Shown here: piece by piece, positions 27,814 through 37,986 of the stretch
Position numbering within the stretch: position 1 is the stretch's first letter
How the letters are laid out: each line of letters starts with the position of its first letter
Translations under genes and position numbers: made by a program
Notes under the pieces: model-generated
Seen by the model: only the letters and a program-made list of their open reading frames with translations
Database searches by the model: none
Told to the model about the DNA's origin: nothing
Assembly: GCF_000374445.1 (NCBI RefSeq)
Contig: NZ_KB894428.1
Coordinates: forward strand, 40,971-104,970
Direction: 5' to 3'
Source of the DNA: Actinokineospora enzanensis DSM 44649
Lineage (GTDB): Bacteria > Actinomycetota > Actinomycetes > Mycobacteriales > Pseudonocardiaceae
DNA: 64,000 nt

Positions 27814-30800
27814 ATGACCTCGACTGGAGTCTCGTCCCGCACCGATGGAGCCGTCAGCGTCGACGGCTCGGCGTCGGCCGGACGACCGGTCAACACCAGC
27901 CCGGAACAGATCAGAGACGACCTCATCGAGCGGGCCGCCCGACAGGCGCCCGACATCGCCGACCTCATCCGCCTCTACTTCCGCTACATCCCGCCGGAGG
28001 AGGTCATCGACGACGACCCCGTCGACCTCGTCGGCGCGGTCCGCTCGCACGCGCAGCTGGCAGGTCAACGGGTCCAGGGCAGGCCCGCGGTGCGGATGCT
28101 CAACCCCACCGGCGCCGTGGACGGCTGGAGCACCACCGGCTCGGTCGTGCAGATCGTCACCGACGACATGCCCTACCTCGTGGAGTCCGTGAGCGCCGAG
28201 CTCGTGCGCCGCGGCGTCCAGATCCAGCGGGTCGTGCACCCCATCGTGGTGGTGCGCCGCGACCTTGCGGGCGAGCTCAAGGACGTGCTGCCGACCTGCG
28301 ACCCGGACGCGCCGCCCGGCGAGGCGTTCGCCGAGTCGTGGATGTACATCGAGGTCGACCTGCTCACCGACGCCGACCGGGCCCGCGAGATCGAGACCGG
28401 GCTGCTCGCCGTGCTCAACGACGTGCGCGAGGTCGTCGAGGACACCGACCGGATGGCGGGCACCGCGCGCGCCCTCGCCGACGAGCTGGAGGCCGACCCG
28501 CCGCCGCTGGACGCCGAGCAGGTCCGCGATGGCGCCGCGCTGCTGCGCTGGCTGGCCGATGGCCACTTCACCTTCCTCGGCTACCGCCGCAACGACCTCG
28601 TCGCGGGCGAGGAGGACGGCGAGCCCGCGCTGCGCGCCGTGCTGGCCAGCGGCCTCGGCGTGCTGCGCCAGGACAGCCTCGCCGCGCGCAGCCTCACCGC
28701 GGGCCCCGACACCGTCGCCTACGCGCTGGCGCCGCGCCTGCTGGTGCTCACCGAGGCCAGCGCCCCCTCGACCGTGCACCGCTCCACCTACCCGTACTAC
28801 GTGGGCGTCAAGACCTTCGGCCCGGACGGCGAGGTCACCGGCGAACACCGCTTCCTCGGCGTGTTCACCACCAGCGCGCTGCACGAGGACGTGCTGGACA
28901 TCCCGGTGGTCTCCCGCCGGGTGCGCGAGGTGATCCACCAGGCCGGGTTCCCCATGGAGTCCTACTCCGGGCAGCGCATGCTGGAGGTCATCCAGAACTG
29001 GCCGCGCGCGGAACTGTTCTCCACCACCGCCGACGCCCTCTACTCCACCACCACCGGCGTGCTCGCCCTCGCCGACCGCCGCAGGCTGCGGCTGTTCCTG
29101 CGCCGCGACCCGTACGCGCGGTTCTTCTCCTGCCTGATCTTCCTGCCCCGCGACCGCTACACCACCACCTCCCGCATCGCCATGCAGGAGGTTCTGCTCG
29201 ACGAGCTGGGCGGCACCAACCTGGAGTTCAGCACGCGCCTGGGGGAGACCCCGCTCGCGCAGGTGTACTTCATCGTGCACACCGACCCGGGCCGCCACGT
29301 CGACCCGGACGTGCAGCGCATCCAGGAACGCCTCACCGAGGCCGTGCGCGGCTGGGACGACCGCCTCGTCGAGGCCGTGTTCGCCGAACAGCGCGAACAG
29401 GCCGACGCCGGATCCACCCTCGGCCCGGAGTCGGCCACCGAACAGGGCCAGCGCTACGCCAGCGTGTTCCCGGAGGCCTACAAGGAGGACTTCACCGCCG
29501 CCGAGGCCCTCGCCGACCTGCACAAGCTGCGCGCGCTGACCGGCGAGGACGACCTGGCCATGTCGTTCTACGTGCCGCAGGGCGCCAGCCCCGGCGAGCG
29601 CCGCTTCAAGCTCTATCTCAGCGGCCGCGGCATCACCCTGTCCCAGGTGCTGCCGGTGCTGCAGAACATGGGCGTCGAGGTCGTCGACGAACGCCCCTAC
29701 GAGCTGCGCCGCGAGGACGGCACCCGCTGGTGGATCTACGACTTCGGGCTGCGCATCGAACCGAGCGTGCTGGAGGCGCCTGCCGAGGAGCTCGACCGGC
29801 GCAGGGTCGGCTTCCAGGAGGCGTTCGCCGCGATCTGGCGCGGCGAGGCCGAACCCGACCGGTTCAACGCCCTGGTCCTGCGCGGCGGCCTCACCTGGCG
29901 GCAGGCGGTCGTGCCGCGCGCCTACTCGCGCTACCTGCGCCAAGCGGGCACCCCGTACTCGCAGGAGTACATCGAGGACGCCGTCCTCGCGCACACCGCC
30001 ATCGCCACCGCCCTGGTCCGCCTGTTCGAGGTCGGCTACGACCCGGCCCTGTCCGACGACGCCCGGCACGCCCAGGCGGACACCCGCATCGCCGAGATCA
30101 CCGAGCTCATCGACGGCGTCACCAGCCTCGACGAGGACCGCATCCTGCGCAGCCTGCTCACCCTCATCCGGGCCACCCTGCGCACCAACTACTACGTCCG
30201 CGACACCGACGGCGCCCCCCGCCCCTACCTGGCGGTCAAGCTGGAACCACGCGCCGTGCCCGAGCTGCCCGAGCCCCGGCCCCGGTTCGAGATCTTCGTG
30301 TACTCCCCGCGCGTGGAGGGCGTGCACCTGCGCTTCGGCGCCGTCGCCCGCGGCGGCCTGCGCTGGTCCGACCGCCGCGAGGACTTCCGCACCGAGGTAC
30401 TCGGCCTGGTCAAGGCGCAGGCGGTGAAGAACGCGGTGATCGTGCCGGTCGGCGCCAAGGGCGGCTTCGTGGTCAAGCGCCCGCCCGCCCCCACCGGCGA
30501 CCCCAGCCTGGACCGCGAGGCCTTCCAGACCGAGGGCATCGCCTGCTACCGCATGTTCATCTCCGGCCTGCTCGACCTCACCGACAACCTGCAGGGCGGC
30601 GAGGTCGTGCCTGCCCGCGGCGTCGTCCGCTACGACGGCGACGACACCTACCTGGTCGTCGCCGCCGACAAGGGCACCGCCACCTTCTCCGACATCGCCA
30701 ACGAGCTCGCCTGCAGCCGCGGCTTCTGGCTCGGCGACGCGTTCGCCAGCGGCGGCTCCGTCGGCTACGACCACAAGGCCATGGGCATCACCGCCAAGGG

Positions 30801-32799
30801 CGCCTGGGAGAGCGTCAAACGCCACTTCCGCGAGCTCGGCGTCGACACCCAGTCCCAGACGTTCACCGTGGTCGGCGTCGGCGACATGTCCGGCGACGTG
30901 TTCGGCAACGGCATGCTGCTGTCCAAGCACATCCGCCTGGTCGCCGCCTTCGACCACCGGCACGTCTTCCTCGACCCCGACCCGTCCCCGGCCGTCGGCT
31001 TCAACGAGCGCAAGCGCCTGTTCGAGCTGCCCCGCTCCTCCTGGGACGACTACGACCGCACCCTGATCAGCGAGGGCGGCGGCGTCTTCCCGCGCACCCT
31101 CAAGGCCATCCCGGTCAGCGCCCAGGTCGCCCGCTCGCTCGGCCTGCCCGAGGACACCGGCAAGCTCTCCCCGCAGGAGCTGATGAAGGCCATCCTGCTC
31201 GCCGAGGTCGACCTGCTCTGGAACGGCGGCATCGGCACCTACGTCAAGGCGAGCACCGAGAGCCACGCCGACGTCGGCGACAAGGCCAACGACGCGCTGC
31301 GCGTCGACGGCTCCGCGCTGCGCGTCAAGGTCGTCGGCGAGGGCGGCAACCTCGGCCTCACCCAGCGCGGCCGCATCGAGTTCGCGCGCACCGGCGGCAA
31401 GGTCAACACCGACGCCCTGGACAACAGCGCGGGCGTCGACTGCTCCGACCACGAGGTCAACATCAAGATCCTGCTCGACCACCTGGTCCGCGAGGGCGAA
31501 CTGGCCTCGCACGCCCGCGACGAGCTGCTCGCCGAAATGACCGAGCAGGTCTCCGACCTGGTCCTTGGCGACAACTACAGCCAGAACGCCGTCCTCGGCG
31601 TCAGCCGCGCGCACGCCAAACCCATGCTGTCCGTGCACGCCCGCCTCGTCGACGCCCTGGACAAGACCGACGGCTTCGACCGGCGGCTGGAGGCCCTGCC
31701 CTCCCGCGAACAGTTCCGCGCCCTGGACAAGGCGTGCGACGGCCTCACCTCGCCCGAGCTGGCCACCCTGCTCGCCCACGTCAAGCTCGCTCTCAAGGAG
31801 GACGTGCTGGCCAGCGAGCTGCCCGAGCAGGACGTGTTCGCCCGCCGACTGCCCGAGTACTTCCCCACCCAGCTGCGCGACCGGTTCGGCCCGGCCATCA
31901 GCGCGCACCCGCTGCACCGGCAGATCACCACCACCCTGCTGGTCAACGAGGTCGTCGACGGCGGCGGCATCTCGTATGCCTTCCGCCTCGCCGAGGAGAT
32001 CAGCGCCAGCGCCACCGACGCCGTCCGCGCCTTCGCCGTGGTCACCGGCGTCTACGACCTGCGCGACATCTGGTCCCGCATCCACGCCCTGGACAACGCC
32101 GTGCCCACCGACGTGGCCGACGACATGGTCCTGGAGATCCGGCGGCTGCTCGACCGGGCCGCCCGCTGGCTGCTCACCAACCGGCCGCAGCCACTCGCCG
32201 TCGGCGCCGAGATCAACCGCTTCCACCGCGTCGTACGCGACCTCGCCCCCCAGGTCGGCGACCTGCTGCGCGGCCGCGCCCGCGAGGAAGCCGACGCGGA
32301 CGCCGAGAAGATGATCGCCGCGGGCGTGCCGGACGAGCTGGCCAGGCGCATCGCGGGCCTGCTCGACTCCTACAGCCTGCTCGACATCACCGAGGTCGCC
32401 GAGCTGGCCGAACGGGACGCGGGCACCGCGGCCGGGGCCGAGGTGGAACGCAGCCCGCTGGAGGCCGCGCAGCTCTACTTCGAGCTGTCCGACCACCTGG
32501 ACATCGACCTGATGCTCACCTCGATCAGCGGCCTGGAACGCGGCAACCGCTGGCACGCCCTGGCCCGCCTCGCCCTCCGCGACGACCTCTACGGGTCACT
32601 GCGCGCCATCACACTCGACGTGCTGCGGCAGAGCGAACCGGGCGAGTCGGCCGCCGAGAAGATCGAGTCCTGGGAACGGGTCAACGCCTCCCGCCTGGCC
32701 CGCGCCCGCACGGCGCTCGGCGAGATCCGCGCGTCCGGCAGGCTCGACCTGGCCACCCTGTCGGTGGCCGCGCGACAGGTCCGCAGCATGGTCCGCTGA
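27814..32799 (+). CDS. gdh: NAD-specific glutamate dehydrogenase, large (GDH180/Rv2476c type)
   Basis: 1661 residues, the large tetrameric NAD-dependent glutamate dehydrogenase converting glutamate to 2-oxoglutarate and ammonium. The N-terminal third holds ACT-like regulatory segments. The catalytic core is centred near residues 830-1180, with the hexapeptide-like KGGFVVKRP and RGGLRWSDRREDFRTEVLGL, then VVAADKGTATFSD, a Rossmann part VVGVGDMSGDVFGNGM and EGGNLGLTQRGRIEFA. The C-terminal helical part follows. ATG 27814 has AGGGA 6 nt upstream. It occupies the Rv2476c position in the mycobacterial gene order. In mycobacteria this enzyme is controlled by GarA; no garA is in this window. Confidence 0.95.
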   Translation: MTSTGVSSRTDGAVSVDGSASAGRPVNTSPEQIRDDLIERAARQAPDIADLIRLYFRYIPPEEVIDDDPVDLVGAVRSHAQLAGQRVQGRPAVRMLNPTGAVDGWSTTGSVVQIVTDDMPYLVESVSAELVRRGVQIQRVVHPIVVVRRDLAGELKDVLPTCDPDAPPGEAFAESWMYIEVDLLTDADRAREIETGLLAVLNDVREVVEDTDRMAGTARALADELEADPPPLDAEQVRDGAALLRWLADGHFTFLGYRRNDLVAGEEDGEPALRAVLASGLGVLRQDSLAARSLTAGPDTVAYALAPRLLVLTEASAPSTVHRSTYPYYVGVKTFGPDGEVTGEHRFLGVFTTSALHEDVLDIPVVSRRVREVIHQAGFPMESYSGQRMLEVIQNWPRAELFSTTADALYSTTTGVLALADRRRLRLFLRRDPYARFFSCLIFLPRDRYTTTSRIAMQEVLLDELGGTNLEFSTRLGETPLAQVYFIVHTDPGRHVDPDVQRIQERLTEAVRGWDDRLVEAVFAEQREQADAGSTLGPESATEQGQRYASVFPEAYKEDFTAAEALADLHKLRALTGEDDLAMSFYVPQGASPGERRFKLYLSGRGITLSQVLPVLQNMGVEVVDERPYELRREDGTRWWIYDFGLRIEPSVLEAPAEELDRRRVGFQEAFAAIWRGEAEPDRFNALVLRGGLTWRQAVVPRAYSRYLRQAGTPYSQEYIEDAVLAHTAIATALVRLFEVGYDPALSDDARHAQADTRIAEITELIDGVTSLDEDRILRSLLTLIRATLRTNYYVRDTDGAPRPYLAVKLEPRAVPELPEPRPRFEIFVYSPRVEGVHLRFGAVARGGLRWSDRREDFRTEVLGLVKAQAVKNAVIVPVGAKGGFVVKRPPAPTGDPSLDREAFQTEGIACYRMFISGLLDLTDNLQGGEVVPARGVVRYDGDDTYLVVAADKGTATFSDIANELACSRGFWLGDAFASGGSVGYDHKAMGITAKGAWESVKRHFRELGVDTQSQTFTVVGVGDMSGDVFGNGMLLSKHIRLVAAFDHRHVFLDPDPSPAVGFNERKRLFELPRSSWDDYDRTLISEGGGVFPRTLKAIPVSAQVARSLGLPEDTGKLSPQELMKAILLAEVDLLWNGGIGTYVKASTESHADVGDKANDALRVDGSALRVKVVGEGGNLGLTQRGRIEFARTGGKVNTDALDNSAGVDCSDHEVNIKILLDHLVREGELASHARDELLAEMTEQVSDLVLGDNYSQNAVLGVSRAHAKPMLSVHARLVDALDKTDGFDRRLEALPSREQFRALDKACDGLTSPELATLLAHVKLALKEDVLASELPEQDVFARRLPEYFPTQLRDRFGPAISAHPLHRQITTTLLVNEVVDGGGISYAFRLAEEISASATDAVRAFAVVTGVYDLRDIWSRIHALDNAVPTDVADDMVLEIRRLLDRAARWLLTNRPQPLAVGAEINRFHRVVRDLAPQVGDLLRGRAREEADADAEKMIAAGVPDELARRIAGLLDSYSLLDITEVAELAERDAGTAAGAEVERSPLEAAQLYFELSDHLDIDLMLTSISGLERGNRWHALARLALRDDLYGSLRAITLDVLRQSEPGESAAEKIESWERVNASRLARARTALGEIRASGRLDLATLSVAARQVRSMVR

Positions 32800-32909
32800 G
32801 CGTTCACCGAGTCACCCCGACCCGCCGCCCTGGGCAGAGTCCCCGGGCGGCGGGCCCGTTCCCGGACGGGGATAAAGTCAGCGCGAACCGGCTGGGAGGG
32901 GACATTCCT

Positions 32910-33341
32910 TTGGGTGCGTTCGTCGCCGAGGTGCGACCGCGGTGGTCCGACATGGACGCCTTCGGCCACGTCAACCACGCCAACACGGTCACCCTGCTGG
33001 AAGAGGCCCGGGTCGACCTGCTCTTCCGCGAGGCCGCCCTGCGCGGCGCCGACGACCTGGCCAGGGGAGTGGTGGTCGCCCGCCTTGAGGTCGACTACCG
33101 CGCCCCCCTGTTCGCCGACGGCGGCGTGTTACGCGTGGAGATGTCGGTCCGCGAGATCCGCGCCGCCTACTTCGTCCTCGACTACCTCGTCCGCGGCGGC
33201 CCGTCCGAGACCGACACCGTCGCCGTCACCGCCGCCACCACCCTCGCCCCCTACGACCTGGCCAGCGGCAAACCCCGGCGGATCACCGACCTGGAACGCG
33301 ACTTCCTGGCCGCCTGGCACAGCGGGGGCAACGGTGCCTGA
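32910..33341 (+). CDS. Acyl-CoA thioesterase (hotdog fold)
   Basis: A 143-residue hotdog-fold thioesterase. The signature WSDMDAFGHVNHANTVTLLEEAR near residues 10-32 contains the catalytic Asp and the His-Val-Asn segment of 4-hydroxybenzoyl-CoA-type thioesterases; VVARLEVDYRAPLF follows. The TTG at 32910 is preferred because GGGAGGGG lies 7 nt upstream and no ATG/GTG fits. It matches the Rv2475c position. It overlaps the next gene by 8 bp, which indicates coupling. Confidence 0.85.
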   Translation: MGAFVAEVRPRWSDMDAFGHVNHANTVTLLEEARVDLLFREAALRGADDLARGVVVARLEVDYRAPLFADGGVLRVEMSVREIRAAYFVLDYLVRGGPSETDTVAVTAATTLAPYDLASGKPRRITDLERDFLAAWHSGGNGA

Positions 33342-33981
33342 CCTGCACTTCGCCGACCCGTCCGAACGAGCCGACCTGGGCGCCTTCGTCGCCCGCGCCG
33401 TCCGCCTCGACCCGCAGGCCGTGGTCCGCCTCCGCGGCCGCGACGAGGGCCTGATCGACGCCTGGGTCGCCACCCCGTTCGACGTCCTGGCCACCCGCAC
33501 GGCACGGGGGAGTGTCGACCCCACGGACATGACCGTCTCCGGCAACGAACTCCTCGCCGCCCTGGCCGTCGTCCGCGGCGACCGCCTCGACCCCGGCCCA
33601 CCCCGCGACCTGCTCTGGCGCTCCGCCCTGCCGCCCACCCGGCACTGGCAGGTCGTGGACCGCCTGCCCGCCCGCATGGTGTCCGACCTGGCCGACAAGG
33701 GCATCGCGGTGGCCAGGGAGAACGTCGGCCCCCAGGGCACACCCCCGGCGTCCCTGCTGGACCAGAACGTCCTCACCGTCACCGGCGACGGCCTGGAGAT
33801 CAAGGTCCCGCTCCGCTGCCTGTTCGCCCTGTCCGGCATGGGCTTCCTCGCCGACACCGACACCGATTCCGACACCGACGACCACATCCGGGTCACCGCC
33901 ACCGACTCCTGGATGCGCCTCGACGCCCGCTACGGCGCCGTCGTCCGCCGCCGCCACGCCCTACTCCCACTCCTGGTCTGA
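33334..33981 (+). CDS. Conserved hypothetical protein (Rv2474c position)
   Basis: 215 residues, no transmembrane segment or signal peptide. It starts MPDLHFADPSERADLGAFVARAVRLDP and carries a segment ALPPTRHWQVVDRLPARMVSDLADKG, then a short acidic Asp/Thr run (TDTDSDTDD) near 175. Only its position, downstream of the thioesterase as in mycobacteria, hints at a shared role. GTG 33334 overlaps the thioesterase stop. No function is proposed. Confidence 0.75.
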   Translation: MPDLHFADPSERADLGAFVARAVRLDPQAVVRLRGRDEGLIDAWVATPFDVLATRTARGSVDPTDMTVSGNELLAALAVVRGDRLDPGPPRDLLWRSALPPTRHWQVVDRLPARMVSDLADKGIAVARENVGPQGTPPASLLDQNVLTVTGDGLEIKVPLRCLFALSGMGFLADTDTDSDTDDHIRVTATDSWMRLDARYGAVVRRRHALLPLLV

Positions 33982-33988
33982 CCCCGGC

Positions 33989-34021
33989 CTCGGCACTGGC
34001 CTTTCGCAGGCCAGTGCCGAG
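33989..34021. terminator. Bidirectional hairpin terminator
   Basis: A perfect 14-bp stem (CTCGGCACTGGCCT / AGGCCAGTGCCGAG) with a TTCGC loop. It sits exactly between two convergent genes and serves both. Confidence 0.75.
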
Positions 34022-34022
34022 T

Positions 34023-35612
34023 TCATACCAGCCAGACAGCCGTCTCCGGCGGCAGGTCCGTGCCGTCCAACGGCCCCGAAGCCAACAACACCTCACCCGG
34101 CGGCAACGGCACCGGCCCACCCGAGGTGTTCAACGCACAGATCAACCCCCCACCCTTCCGCCGATAAGCGAAACACCCCGGCGGCGCCCCATACCACTCC
34201 AGTTCCGTCCCCCCGAACCCCGCATGCGTCTTCCGCAGCTCCAACGCGTGCCGGTAAAGCGACAGCATCGACTCCGGATCCTCCAACTGCGTCTCCACCG
34301 TCAACCCCGCCCACTCCTCGGGCACCGGCAACCACGGCTTACCCGCGGAAAACCCGAACGGAACCGACGACCCCTCCCAAGGCAACGGGACACGGGAACC
34401 ATCCCGTCCCCGATCCGTGTGCCCGGTGCGCTCCCACAACGGATCCTGCAAAGCCCAGTCCGGCAACGAGACATTCGGCAACCCGAGCTCCTCGCCGTTA
34501 TACAGATAGACCACCCCGGGCAGCCCCAACTGCACCAAAGCCATCGCCCGAGCCCGACGTAACCCCTGCGACCCGCCCCCGTAACGCGTCACATGCCGGT
34601 CCACGTCATGGTTCGACAACGTCCACGTGGCAGGCGAAGGAGAACGCGACACCGCCTCCAGCGAATGGTCGATCGCCCGCCGCACCGCGTCCGCGTCGAA
34701 ATCCGTCGTCGTCAACGTGAAATTGAAACCCAGGTGCAGCTCGTCCGGCCGCACATACCGCGCGAACTGCTCGTCCGTCTCCACCCAGATCTCACCCACC
34801 GCCATCGAACCCGGGTACTCGTCCGCCACCTTCCGGATCAGGCGGTGGATCTCGTGCACCTCGTCCGCGTCGAACCGCGGGTCCGCCGGGCTGTGCGTGG
34901 CCGAACGGTCGATCGACAGCAGGTACTCCGGCATGTCCGGTAAACCCTGCGGCTTCGCCATCCCGTCCGCCACGTCCACCCGGAACCCGTCCACGCCGCG
35001 ATCCAGCCAGAACCGCAACGTCTCCACCAGGTCCGCGCGGACCTCCGAGTTGTCCCAGTTCAGATCCGGCTGCCGCGGCGAGAACAGATGCAGATACCAC
35101 TGCCCGTCGTGCACCCGCGTCCACGCCGGACCGCCGAACACGCTCGGCCAGTTGTTCGGCGGCACCGACCCGTCCGGGCCACGACCATCCCGGAACACAT
35201 ACCGCGACCGCTCCCGGCTGTTCGGCGGCGCCAACAACGCCGCCCGGAACCACGGGTGCTCGTCGCTCGTGTGGTTCGGCACCACGTCGATCGTCACCTT
35301 GATCCCGTGCCCGTGCGCCTCGGCCACCAACCGGTCGAACGCCGCCAGATCACCGAACAACGGGTCCACCGCGCGCGGATCGGACACGTCGTAACCGTGA
35401 TCGGCCATCGGGGACCGGAAGAACGGGGTGAGCCACAACGCGTCCACACCCAGCAGCTCCAGGTAGCCCAAACGGGACCGGATGCCCTCCAGGTCGCCCA
35501 CCCCGTCGCCGTCGGAGTCGGCGAAGGAACGGACATAGATCTGGTAGAACACCGCCCGCTGCCACCACAGCGGCGCCGGGTCGTCACCCTCGGGCTCGGC
35601 GGTTCGTCGCAC
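34023..35612 (-). CDS. aglA: Alpha-glucosidase / oligo-1,6-glucosidase-like GH13 enzyme
   Basis: A 529-residue GH13 hydrolase in the position of AglA (Rv2471). Region I VDVVPNHTS is near residues 108-116; region II with the nucleophile DGFRVDVAD near 205-213; region III acid/base AVGEIWV near 268; region IV LSNHDVDR near 320. It starts with WWQRAVFYQIYVRSFADSDG, the typical alpha-glucosidase beginning. It would release glucose from short alpha-glucosides in the cytoplasm; there is no signal peptide. It is a separate minus-strand unit, with GlbO upstream. Confidence 0.9.
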   Translation of the reverse strand: MRRTAEPEGDDPAPLWWQRAVFYQIYVRSFADSDGDGVGDLEGIRSRLGYLELLGVDALWLTPFFRSPMADHGYDVSDPRAVDPLFGDLAAFDRLVAEAHGHGIKVTIDVVPNHTSDEHPWFRAALLAPPNSRERSRYVFRDGRGPDGSVPPNNWPSVFGGPAWTRVHDGQWYLHLFSPRQPDLNWDNSEVRADLVETLRFWLDRGVDGFRVDVADGMAKPQGLPDMPEYLLSIDRSATHSPADPRFDADEVHEIHRLIRKVADEYPGSMAVGEIWVETDEQFARYVRPDELHLGFNFTLTTTDFDADAVRRAIDHSLEAVSRSPSPATWTLSNHDVDRHVTRYGGGSQGLRRARAMALVQLGLPGVVYLYNGEELGLPNVSLPDWALQDPLWERTGHTDRGRDGSRVPLPWEGSSVPFGFSAGKPWLPVPEEWAGLTVETQLEDPESMLSLYRHALELRKTHAGFGGTELEWYGAPPGCFAYRRKGGGLICALNTSGGPVPLPPGEVLLASGPLDGTDLPPETAVWLV

Positions 35613-35680
35613 GATCAGTCATCCTGCCATCGGCCGCCGACGGACTGGACCAGTCGCGCCGGTCTGTGATCTTGAACCCG

Positions 35681-36079
35681 TCAGACCCAGCTGTTCAACA
35701 GGCTGTTCGCCGCCATCTCCAGGTACTGCCAGAGCTTCGTCCGATGCTCCTCGGCCAACCCCGCCGAGTCGACCGCCACCCGCATGCACCGCAGCCACGC
35801 GTCCCGCTGCACCGGCCCGATCACGAACGGCTGGTGCCGCATCCGCAACCGCGGATGCCCGCGCCGGTCCGAATAGGTGTGCGGGCCACCCCAGTACTGC
35901 ATCAGGAACAACCGCAGCCGCTCCTCCGCCGGACCCAGGTCCGCCTCCGGGTACATCGGCCGCAGCACGTCGTCCGCGGCCACCTCCGCGTAGAACCGGG
36001 CCACGATCCGGTGGAACGTGTCCTCGCCGCCGACCGCCTCGTAGAAGTTCTCGATGTCCGCATCGCTCGGGGTACCCAC
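35681..36079 (-). CDS. glbO: Group II truncated hemoglobin GlbO
   Basis: About 132 residues. [20 protein letters not shown] and [28 protein letters not shown] are diagnostic of trHbO. The tryptophan in QYWGGP is the G8 Trp, and H in [10 protein letters not shown] is the proximal histidine. It binds heme and O2 or NO and is linked to respiration and redox protection. GTG 36079 follows GAGGA. It starts 21 nt after the MscS gene end on the same strand and precedes aglA, as in the Rv2470-Rv2471 pair. Confidence 0.9.
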   Translation of the reverse strand: MGTPSDADIENFYEAVGGEDTFHRIVARFYAEVAADDVLRPMYPEADLGPAEERLRLFLMQYWGGPHTYSDRRGHPRLRMRHQPFVIGPVQRDAWLRCMRVAVDSAGLAEEHRTKLWQYLEMAANSLLNSWV

Positions 36080-36099
36080 CACCCCATCCTCGCGCACCA

Positions 36100-37086
36100 C
36101 TACGCGGACGGCGCAGGCGGGAACAACCTGCCCATCGGCGGCTGGATCCCCGACTCCTCGATCGCCCCCATCGCCCGCGCCCGCAACGCCCGCTGCACCG
36201 CCCACTGCCTGCCCGGCCGCACCTTCACCGTCATCCGGATCGTCACACTCTCCGGCGTGACCTTCTCCACACCCAACACCTCCGGCGGCTCGATCACGTC
36301 CGCCTTGTACGCGTCCTCACCGGACAGCTCGGTCGCCACCCGCGCCAACAACCCCGACACCGCGTCCACATCCGCGCCATAGCCCACCGGCAGGTCCACA
36401 ACGGCCACCGCGAAACCCTGGCTGGAGTTGCCGACCCGCAGGATCTCCCCGTTCCGCACATACCACACCGTGCCGTTGACATCGCGCAACGTGGTCACCC
36501 GCAGCCCCACGGCCTCGATCGTGCCGCTCGCCGGACCCACGTCCACCACATCGCCGACGCCGTACTGGTCCTCCAGCATCATGAAGATGCCGGACAGGAA
36601 GTCCTTCACCAGGTTCTGCGCGCCGAACCCCAACGCCACACCCACGATCCCGGCCGAGGCGATGATCGGCCCCAGCTGCACCCCCAGCTCGCCAAGCGCC
36701 AGGATGAACGCCAGCCCGTAGACCAGGAACGTCACCACCGACTTCAACACCGAGCCGATCGTGCGCGCCCGCTGCGTGCGCCGCTCCGAGATCAACGACC
36801 CGAGCGCGGGCGCCCGCTCCTTCAACGGCCGCAACAACGCGGGCATCTTCCCGTTGCCCGAGGTCAACCGGTCGATCAGGCGCCGCACCACGAGCCGGAT
36901 CAGGAACGCCACCACGAAGATCATCAGGATCTTCAGCGGCTTCGCCACCAGCCAGCCTGCCGAGGCCGCCAGCCACTCGTTGCCGGTCAGCCGCCACACC
37001 TCCGCACACCACGAACCGTCCTCGGTGATGCACTTCGGGGGTTCCATCGGAAACGGCAACTGGGTCGGGATCAGCGCGGGAGTCAT
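36100..37086 (-). CDS. MscS-family mechanosensitive channel
   Basis: 328 residues. There is a short N-terminal periplasmic stretch with two cysteines ([10 protein letters not shown]), TM1 near 45-68 ([18 protein letters not shown]), and TM2 and TM3 near 108-150 ([19 protein letters not shown], then [20 protein letters not shown], the pore helix). The beta domain has [21 protein letters not shown] and [16 protein letters not shown]-terminal mixed domain follows. It would open under membrane tension at osmotic downshock. It lies upstream of glbO, an insertion relative to the mycobacterial order. Confidence 0.93.
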   Translation of the reverse strand: MTPALIPTQLPFPMEPPKCITEDGSWCAEVWRLTGNEWLAASAGWLVAKPLKILMIFVVAFLIRLVVRRLIDRLTSGNGKMPALLRPLKERAPALGSLISERRTQRARTIGSVLKSVVTFLVYGLAFILALGELGVQLGPIIASAGIVGVALGFGAQNLVKDFLSGIFMMLEDQYGVGDVVDVGPASGTIEAVGLRVTTLRDVNGTVWYVRNGEILRVGNSSQGFAVAVVDLPVGYGADVDAVSGLLARVATELSGEDAYKADVIEPPEVLGVEKVTPESVTIRMTVKVRPGRQWAVQRALRARAMGAIEESGIQPPMGRLFPPAPSA

Positions 37087-37257
37087 CGCCGCCGACGATA
37101 GCCGGCGGCCGCCCGCCCGGTCGACGCACCCCGCGGTCGCGTAACCCGCTCGCGTTCACCCCGATTTCGACGGGTGATCCAAGACACGTCACAGAACACA
37201 CGTGCGCTCCGGCCCGGGTATGTGGTCGACTTAGGCAGCACCGGTGGAGGTGGTCGA

Positions 37258-37941
37258 GTGCCAGACCGACAACCGACCCGCTCCGGCGCGCCCGCGGGGC
37301 ACGCGCCGGGGCCGACGCTATGCCCGGACCCGGGGGAGACCCCGGGACCAGTCGCCGCGCGCGACCGGGCCGCCCCGAGCTGCGTGGTGGTACCCGACCC
37401 GCCGCACCCGCGACCCGTCCCGTCCTGGGGCAGGCGCCGCGTGCTGCTGCTCAACACCACCTTCGAGCCGCTCACCGCGCTCTCGCTGCGCCGCGCGGTC
37501 GTGCTCGTGGTCTGCGGCAAGGCCGAGGTCGTGCACGGCGACCCGGCGGGCATGGCCGTGCACTCCGCGACGTCGAGCGTGGTGATCCCCTCGGTCATCC
37601 GCCTCAGCAGCTATGTCCGCGTGCCCTACCGCGGCCGGGTCCCACTGACCCGAGCCGGATTGATGCACCGCGACCGCTACCGCTGTGCCTACTGCGGCGG
37701 CCGAGCGGAGACGATAGACCACGTGGTCCCACGCAGCCGCGGGGGGCAACACACGTGGCAGAACTGCGTCGCCTGCTGCGCAAAGTGCAACCACCGCAAG
37801 GCCGACAAGATGCTCTCCGAACTGGGCTGGCGGCTGCGCGTGATCCCCACCGCGCCACGCGGCCCACACTGGCGACTACTCGCGGGCGTGGTCGACGCCG
37901 ACCCGCTCTGGCTGCCCTACCTGGGCGAACCGGCCGCCTGA
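37258..37941 (+). CDS. HNH endonuclease-fold protein (Rv2469c position)
   Basis: About 227 residues. A Pro/Gly-rich N-terminus of about 60 residues precedes the conserved body RRRVLLLNTTFEPLTALSLR. The HNH/zinc part near residues 140-190 contains YRCAYCGGRAETIDHVVPRS, then NCVACCAKCNHRKADK, so both zinc CxxC pairs and the H-N-H residues are intact. It may be a housekeeping nuclease of unknown target. GTG 37258 follows GGTGGAGG. It is convergent with the GTRVT-repeat gene, with a hairpin between. Confidence 0.85.
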   Translation: MPDRQPTRSGAPAGHAPGPTLCPDPGETPGPVAARDRAAPSCVVVPDPPHPRPVPSWGRRRVLLLNTTFEPLTALSLRRAVVLVVCGKAEVVHGDPAGMAVHSATSSVVIPSVIRLSSYVRVPYRGRVPLTRAGLMHRDRYRCAYCGGRAETIDHVVPRSRGGQHTWQNCVACCAKCNHRKADKMLSELGWRLRVIPTAPRGPHWRLLAGVVDADPLWLPYLGEPAA

Positions 37942-37951
37942 GACTTCTTTT

Positions 37952-37980
37952 CGTCCCGCCCTCGCACCGGGGGCGGGACG
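37952..37980. terminator. Bidirectional hairpin terminator
   Basis: CGTCCCGCCC pairs perfectly with GGGCGGGACG around a 9-nt loop, between the convergent HNH and repeat-protein genes. A T-rich stretch (CTTCTTTT) precedes it on the plus strand. Confidence 0.6.
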
Positions 37981-37986
37981 GCCTGC

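Noticed and set aside
27802-32556. 1584-residue minus-strand protein opposite the glutamate dehydrogenase
   Set aside because: The same antisense effect of high GC at third positions; the plus-strand gene has full family motifs.
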